Positions 10,592 to 14,755 of a DNA stretch of 14,755 nt are shown here, piece after piece; positions within the stretch are counted from its first letter, which is position 1, and each line of letters starts with the position of its first letter. The stretch is from Oscillospiraceae bacterium (GTDB lineage: Bacteria > Bacillota > Clostridia > Oscillospirales > Ruminococcaceae), in NCBI GenBank assembly GCA_017451665.1, contig JAFTNX010000149.1:1-14755 (forward strand), given 5' to 3'. Position numbers and translations under genes: made by a program. The notes under the pieces were generated by a model that was not told the origin of the DNA, did no database searches, and saw only the letters and a list, made by a program, of their open reading frames with translations.

Positions 10592-13126
10592 ATGGCTGAC
10601 GGGTACTTGAATTTTGATACTAAGGTTGATACCGAGGGCTTTAAAAAGGGTACTAAATCGCTTGAAAAAACTTTTTCAAAGCTCGGTGCAAAGATTGCAG
10701 CTGTTTTTTCTGTAACTGCCCTGACTCTGTTCAGTAAAAAGGCTATAGAAACTGCTTCAGATATGCAGGAAGTCCAGAACGTTGTAAACACAGCTTTTGG
10801 AGATATGGCGTATAAAATGGAAGAGTTTGCAAACTCTGCAATCGAGCTGTATGGTATCAGCAAACTTACTGCCAAGCGTACGGGCTCAACCTTCGCGTCA
10901 ATGGGTAACGGTATGGGCCTTACATCTGACGCTGCTACTGATATGGCAGTAGCACTCACTGCACTTTCGGCAGATATGGCGTCATTCTATAACGTATCGC
11001 AAGACGTAGCAGCCACTGCGCTCAAATCTGTTTTTACCGGTGAAACCGAAACGCTCAAACAATTCGGTGTTGTTATGACAGAAGCTAACCTTGAAGCTTT
11101 TGCTCTGTCGCAAGGAATAACAAAATCTTATCAGGCAATGACTCAGGCTGAAAAAGTACAGCTGAGATACGGCTATGTTATGAAAACCACAGCTCTGGCA
11201 CAGGGCGATTTCGCAAAGACTTCTGGTGGCTGGGCTAATCAGACAAGAATTCTTTCTGAAAAGTTCAAAGAGTTTTACTCAATAATAGGCAATTCCCTTA
11301 TGAACATTGTTCTGCCTGCTGTGAAGGCTCTTAACAGCGCTATGACTACTCTTATAAACTACACACAGACTGCTGCTAAGGCAATAGCTGAGTTTATGGG
11401 GTGGGAATTAACTTCTGCACAAAACGTTGCTGAAAGCACCAAGCAAACCGTCAGCAACTATGAGGATATGGCAAACGGAGCTGAAGCTACTGCAGAGGCG
11501 AACGAAAGAAGTCTTGCAGGCTTTGATAAAATCAACAAGCTGTCTGACAGTGGCGATAGCTCTGCATCAGCAGGTGCAGGTGCTATTACTACAGCTCCTT
11601 CAACGGGCAATATGACATCAACGGTTACGATTGATGCAGATACTTCAAAAATAACAAGCAAATTGCAAAAACTCAAAGACTTGTTACAGCCAATAGGCGA
11701 AGAAATTGGAACAGGACTCAAGTGGTTTTACGACAATGTTTTGAAACCAGTAGGTAACTGGGTGGGAAACGGACTTGCTCCTGCTTTTATTAACTTCCTT
11801 AAAGACGCTATAGACGGACTTTCTGCAGCTTGGAAAACTGCGTCGCCTGTTATTTATGACAAGTTGTGGTTAGGCTTTTTAAAACCTATTGCAAGCTTTA
11901 CAGCAGGCGCTGCTATAACTGCTCTTGAAATGCTCGGTGGTGCTATCAAGTTCATTGGTGAATCAATCACTGCAGAGGAAGTAAGCCTTCTCACAACAAT
12001 TTTGACTACCCTTGTGGAAATATTTGTTGCAAGTAAAATCATAGCTGGAATACAGCTTATGGTTGAGAAATTTATCGCTCTTAAAACTCTGCTCTCGACA
12101 CTCGGAACTACATTGTCAGGTACAGTAACTGCAAGCTTTGGTACGCTTGGTGTAGCTATTGCAACTGCTATTGCTGCTTGGAATATCGGTACATGGCTCT
12201 ACGAGACATTCGAAGAGGAATTTAACGCTTTCTTGTATCCTATTTTTGATTTGTTCGTAAGTGGTTGGAATATGATTTCGGACTTTTTTACAAAAACTGT
12301 TCCGACGTTCTTTAGAAATCTCTGGACAAATATCAAGAATATTTTTAGTACTTGTGTGGCGTGGTGGAAAACACTCTTTACCAATGCGTGGAATGGTATC
12401 AGAACAGCTTGGTCGGGAGTAAAAACGTGGTTTTCAAATCTCTGGGCAGGCATTAAAAATGTATTTTCAAATGTCGGTACCTGGTTTAAGAACATTTTCA
12501 CTAACGCTTGGAATGGTATTAAATCAGCATGGTCATCTGTAAGTACGTTCTTTCAGGGAGTTCTCGTAAAAATAGCGTCACCATTCAGTAATATTGCAAA
12601 CTGGTTTAAAAACACCTTTACAAAAGCTTGGAACAATGTCAAGGCTGTTTTCTCAGCTGGTGGAAAAATCTTTGACGGTATCAAGGACGGCATTCTAAAT
12701 GGATTGAAAACTGTTATTAACGCTCTCATCGGAGGCATTAACAAGGTAATAAAGCTACCATTTGACGGAATTAACAAGGCTTTGAAGAAAATCAAAAAAG
12801 TAGAAATCTTAGGATTGACACCTTTTGACTGGATAAAAACAATTGATGTTCCACAAATCCCTAAGCTTGCAGGTGGTACAGTTATCCCACCAAATAAGGA
12901 ATTCCTCGCTATACTTGGTGACCAGACACACGGCACCAACGTCGAAGCTCCTCTGTCAACTATCAAGCAGGCTCTTGCAGAAGTACTTGCAGGTAAAAAT
13001 CTTGGTGGAAACAGTATACAAACAATAGAAATACCGTTGTATCTCAGCGGAATTGAATTGTTCCGTGAAATTGTAAGACTGAATAAGCAAAATACTATCG
13101 TTACGGGCAGAAATGCTCTTGCTTAA
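10592..13126 (+). CDS. tail tape measure protein
   Basis: 844 residues, ATG at 10592 after GAGGAGGTAAAA, by far the longest gene. Residues about 1-300 are the PhageMin/TP901-type conserved part: VDTEGFKKGTKSLEKTFSKLGAKIAAVFSVTALTLFSKKAIETASDMQEVQNVVNTAFGDM, then MGLTSDAATDMAVALTALSADMASFYNVSQDVAATALKSVFTGETETLKQFGVVM. A glycine/serine/alanine-rich linker lies at about 315-345. Hydrophobic helices follow at about 435-540. Residues about 572-690 hold three Trp-rich repeats of 40 residues (120 nt). The end (GGTVIPPNKEFLAILGDQTHGTNVEAPLSTIKQAL...) is a common conserved tail. The protein spans the tail lumen and sets its length; by the usual 0.15 nm per residue, about 125 nm. I see no lytic enzyme domain. 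Confidence 0.9.
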   Translation: MADGYLNFDTKVDTEGFKKGTKSLEKTFSKLGAKIAAVFSVTALTLFSKKAIETASDMQEVQNVVNTAFGDMAYKMEEFANSAIELYGISKLTAKRTGSTFASMGNGMGLTSDAATDMAVALTALSADMASFYNVSQDVAATALKSVFTGETETLKQFGVVMTEANLEAFALSQGITKSYQAMTQAEKVQLRYGYVMKTTALAQGDFAKTSGGWANQTRILSEKFKEFYSIIGNSLMNIVLPAVKALNSAMTTLINYTQTAAKAIAEFMGWELTSAQNVAESTKQTVSNYEDMANGAEATAEANERSLAGFDKINKLSDSGDSSASAGAGAITTAPSTGNMTSTVTIDADTSKITSKLQKLKDLLQPIGEEIGTGLKWFYDNVLKPVGNWVGNGLAPAFINFLKDAIDGLSAAWKTASPVIYDKLWLGFLKPIASFTAGAAITALEMLGGAIKFIGESITAEEVSLLTTILTTLVEIFVASKIIAGIQLMVEKFIALKTLLSTLGTTLSGTVTASFGTLGVAIATAIAAWNIGTWLYETFEEEFNAFLYPIFDLFVSGWNMISDFFTKTVPTFFRNLWTNIKNIFSTCVAWWKTLFTNAWNGIRTAWSGVKTWFSNLWAGIKNVFSNVGTWFKNIFTNAWNGIKSAWSSVSTFFQGVLVKIASPFSNIANWFKNTFTKAWNNVKAVFSAGGKIFDGIKDGILNGLKTVINALIGGINKVIKLPFDGINKALKKIKKVEILGLTPFDWIKTIDVPQIPKLAGGTVIPPNKEFLAILGDQTHGTNVEAPLSTIKQALAEVLAGKNLGGNSIQTIEIPLYLSGIELFREIVRLNKQNTIVTGRNALA
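12305..12660 (+). repeat. three tandem 120-bp repeats in the tape measure gene
   Basis: The blocks start near 12305, 12425 and 12545. At fixed 120-nt spacing, ACGTTCTTTAGA / ACGTGGTTTTCA / ACGTTCTTTCAG recur. So do (from 12380, 12500 and 12620) ACCAATGCGTGGAATGGT / ACTAACGCTTGGAATGGT / ACAAAAGCTTGGAACAAT. The period is 40 codons, so frame is kept. The encoded unit is Trp/Phe-rich (WFKNIFTNAWNGIKSAWS). Copies one and two are most alike and the third is decayed. Confidence 0.8.
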
Positions 13127-13139
13127 TGGGAGGGGAATT

Positions 13140-13505
13140 ATGTTCTGGATTAACAATGTAAAAATGCCTACTCCTGATAAGGAAGGCATAAGGATAACTA
13201 AAAACAAACTGTGGAGCTCTAAAGCAGGGCGTACAGCAAGTGGCAAGTATGTAGGAGATATTATTGCTATTAAGCTTTCTATTTCCATAAACTACTCAAG
13301 ACGTTTGTCAGCATCAGAAATCAAGCTGATTGATGAGGCAGTTCATAGCGACGCTTTTATGTCCGTAAAGGTTCTTAAGCCAGGAACGTCAACGGAATAC
13401 ATAACCAAAACCTGTTATGTTGCTGACGTTGAGTATGGTCTTTATCAGGTTAAAAATGGTGTTGCTGATTACGAAGGCGTTTCTCTTAATTTCGTGGAAC
13501 AGTAA
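13140..13505 (+). CDS. DUF6711-like tail protein
   Basis: 121 residues from ATG 13140, which follows GGGAGGGGAA. An in-frame ATG at 13113 lies inside the tape measure gene without a ribosome binding site and is rejected. The sequence (MFWINNVKMPTPDKEGIRITKNKLWSSKAGRTASGKYVGDIIAIKLSISINYSRRLSASEIKLIDEAVHSDAFMSVKVLKPGTSTEYITKTCYVADVEYGL...YEGVSLNFVEQ) follows the pattern of DUF6711 proteins: 'ing..mp.P...i', a 'r.asG...gd.ia.k' strand and an 'y.g.slnfvE' end. These lie between tape measure and tail hub genes and probably act as small distal-tail components, but the role is not proven. Confidence 0.7.
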   Translation: MFWINNVKMPTPDKEGIRITKNKLWSSKAGRTASGKYVGDIIAIKLSISINYSRRLSASEIKLIDEAVHSDAFMSVKVLKPGTSTEYITKTCYVADVEYGLYQVKNGVADYEGVSLNFVEQ

Positions 13506-13514
13506 GGAGGAATT

Positions 13515-14755
13515 ATGTATACAAAAACTTCCGAAAGCTTTAACAAAAAGGTACAGGGTTTGTCCCGTACCTTTTCTGCTAAGCTTGATTTTGATAATTT
13601 ATCAATTACTGATGGTATCAGAAAAATTTCTGTTTCTGGTGGCAGTAATGTAACAGGGGCTCTTGCTATTGGTGTTACTGTTTGTGCCTGCGTTGAAATT
13701 GAAATAAGTGGCACGGTTGCTGTAAGCGATAATCAGATGTTTTCTCTTAGCTTTGGCTTGCAGCTCGGCGAGAATGATTTTGAGTTTATCCCATACGGAA
13801 AATATATCGTGAATTCTGTTGAAATAACCGAGGAAAAGGATACTAAAATCACAGCTTACGATTTGATGTTTCTTGCAGAGAAAACTTATAATTCAACTCT
13901 TGAATATCCTACAACATCATTAAAAATGATTGACGAAATCTGCTCTAAGATAGGAGTTTCAAGAACAGATGAAGATTTAACTGCTATCAGTATTCCAAAT
14001 GCACCTATTGGTTACACAATGAGAGAAATTCTCGGCTATCTGGCAGGCCTTTACGGAAAATTCGCAGTAATCGACCGAGAAGGCAAACTTCAGATAAAAT
14101 GGTATGAACAAAACGGCGCCGTTCTTGACTACGACCACATCAAAGAGCCGAAACTTGGAGAAACAAATTATTCCCTTGATTCTATCAGCATTCTCAACGG
14201 TGAAACTGTTGTTTTTTCTGTTGGGAGTGGCAATGGTATAAGCTGTGAAAATCCATATATGACATCATCCGTTCTTAATCGTATCTGGTCACAGCTTAAA
14301 GGCTTTTCATTTACGCCTGCGCAGGTTGAAGTGCTTATTGCTGACCCTCGGCTTGATGTATGGGATATGATTACCTTACAAGATGCAGAATTTCCTTGTA
14401 TGGAATTAAGACTTGAATATGACGGTGGAGTATCGGCATCTGTAACAGCTTCTGCTGAATCGACAACGGAGGGGAATGTTGGATACAGGAGTCCTGAAAC
14501 TATCGAAAAGCAGAGGATAAAACAGGACCTTCTTGACCTTGGAAAGATTGTAGCTGAAAAAGCCACCATTGCTGACCTTGAAGTCACCAACTCCTTTATA
14601 TCCCGTGTAGAAAGCACAGCCAACGAAGCGCTGGATAGTGTTGATAACCTTGAAAATGATGTAGACAAGCAATTCCAAAACTATTCGACCACAGTTGAAA
14701 TGAACTCAGCTATTGAGCAAAAGGCTAATTCAATAATGACTACGGTCTCAGAGAC
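13515..14755 (+). CDS. tail hub / tail-associated protein (Tal-like), 3' end outside window
   Basis: The frame is open from ATG 13515 (AAGGAGG six nt upstream) to the window edge: 413 codons without a stop. The N-terminal half is beta-rich and hub-like (NDFEFIPYGKYIVNSVEITEEKDTKITAYDLMFLAEKTYNSTLEYPTTSLKMIDEICSKIGV; IGYTMREILGYLAGLYGKFAVIDREGKLQIKWY), matching phage tail / prophage endopeptidase tail proteins after the tape measure. Residues about 250-310 continue this fold (NPYMTSSVLNRIWSQLKGFSFTPAQVEVLIADPRLDVWDMITL). From about 335 on, helical coiled-coil segments start (EKQRIKQDLLDLGKIVAEKATIADLEVTNSFISRVESTANEALDSVDNLENDVDKQF), as in long receptor-binding tail proteins. An enzyme domain could lie beyond the window. 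A 12-bp hairpin lies 31 nt after the start codon. Confidence 0.75.
   Translation, partial: MYTKTSESFNKKVQGLSRTFSAKLDFDNLSITDGIRKISVSGGSNVTGALAIGVTVCACVEIEISGTVAVSDNQMFSLSFGLQLGENDFEFIPYGKYIVNSVEITEEKDTKITAYDLMFLAEKTYNSTLEYPTTSLKMIDEICSKIGVSRTDEDLTAISIPNAPIGYTMREILGYLAGLYGKFAVIDREGKLQIKWYEQNGAVLDYDHIKEPKLGETNYSLDSISILNGETVVFSVGSGNGISCENPYMTSSVLNRIWSQLKGFSFTPAQVEVLIADPRLDVWDMITLQDAEFPCMELRLEYDGGVSASVTASAESTTEGNVGYRSPETIEKQRIKQDLLDLGKIVAEKATIADLEVTNSFISRVESTANEALDSVDNLENDVDKQFQNYSTTVEMNSAIEQKANSIMTTVSE
13546..13575 (+). other. terminator-like hairpin inside the start of the tail hub gene
   Basis: AAAAGGTAC (13546-13554) pairs with GTACCTTTT (13567-13575). After a bulged A13555, GGG (13556-13558) pairs with CCC (13564-13566) around TTTGT. 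The stem has 12 bp and ends in TTTT on both strands' exits, like a small bidirectional terminator, but it lies in coding sequence. Confidence 0.4.

Noticed and set aside
10357..10959. Minus-strand open frame of 200 codons opposite Gp15-like and tape measure genes
   Set aside because: Its product is Ser/Ala/Leu-rich without domain features, and the plus-strand genes explain the region fully.
13113..13139. Longer start for the DUF6711-like gene at 13113
   Set aside because: It lies within the tape measure gene without a ribosome binding site; GGGAGGGG precedes ATG 13140.
14168..14668. Minus-strand open frame of 166 codons opposite the tail hub gene
   Set aside because: The plus-strand frame is open through the whole region with coherent tail-protein sequence; the minus product is Ser/Thr-rich and motif-free.
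1..14755. CRISPR array, insertion sequence or attachment site
   Set aside because: I saw no regularly spaced identical repeats with unique spacers, no transposase-like protein, and no integrase or site-like repeat; the only tandem repeats are coding (tape measure) or the two 9-bp copies at 665-683.

Overview
The window is the packaging, head, neck and tail-start region of a siphovirus-type phage or prophage. All recognised genes are on the + strand. Moderately AT-rich DNA, strong GGAGG-type ribosome binding sites, tightly packed or overlapping genes, and the protein families (DUF1492-type regulator, SPP1 Gp6-like portal, SPP1 gp7/MuF, DUF4355 scaffold, Gp15, DUF6711) point to a Bacillota host, most likely a gut or rumen clostridium. 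That host call is inference. Integration and lysogeny genes are outside the window.

Layout. (1) Positions 1-685: the end of an unknown gene, two very small coupled ORFs, and a DUF1492/sigma-region-4-like regulator. (2) Positions 686-1011: no protein gene, but the densest non-coding signal in the window. Two tandem 9-bp repeats overlap the end of the regulator gene. They are followed by a consensus -10 with no good -35, two hairpins, a tRNA-like fold (7-bp acceptor stem, 5-bp/7-nt T-arm, discriminator plus encoded CCA, but no D-arm) and a strong intrinsic terminator. This reads as a small RNA of about 200 nt, or the structured leader of the late operon. (3) Positions 1012-3808: portal, then a MuF minor head protein whose C-terminal third is an AT-richer extension with an HEKGH zincin motif, then a small four-cysteine protein ending inside a terminator. 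A near-consensus promoter lies exactly at the junction between the MuF part and the extension. (4) Positions 3833-5617: HNH endonuclease and large terminase, in an unusual place between the minor head protein and the scaffold. (5) Positions 5678-9561: scaffold, HK97-type major capsid protein, a short capsid-linked protein, head-tail connector, head-closure protein apparently fused to a second domain, neck protein, tail terminator, tail tube, then a terminator. (6) Positions 9588 to the end: tail chaperone pair with a possible -1 frameshift, a tape measure with 120-nt tandem repeats, a DUF6711-like protein, and the start of the tail hub protein, cut by the window edge.

Working together: the regulator probably switches on the late promoter just downstream of its own gene. 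The late transcript must then pass at least three terminator-like hairpins, so read-through or antitermination is implied. Portal, scaffold and capsid protein build the prohead; HNH plus TerL cut and package DNA; neck proteins join head to tail; chaperones and tape measure set tail length. No small terminase gene is seen, and the place it often occupies holds the tRNA-like RNA. The two points most worth following up are that RNA and the MuF-zincin / small-Cys-protein cassette with its own promoter and terminator.
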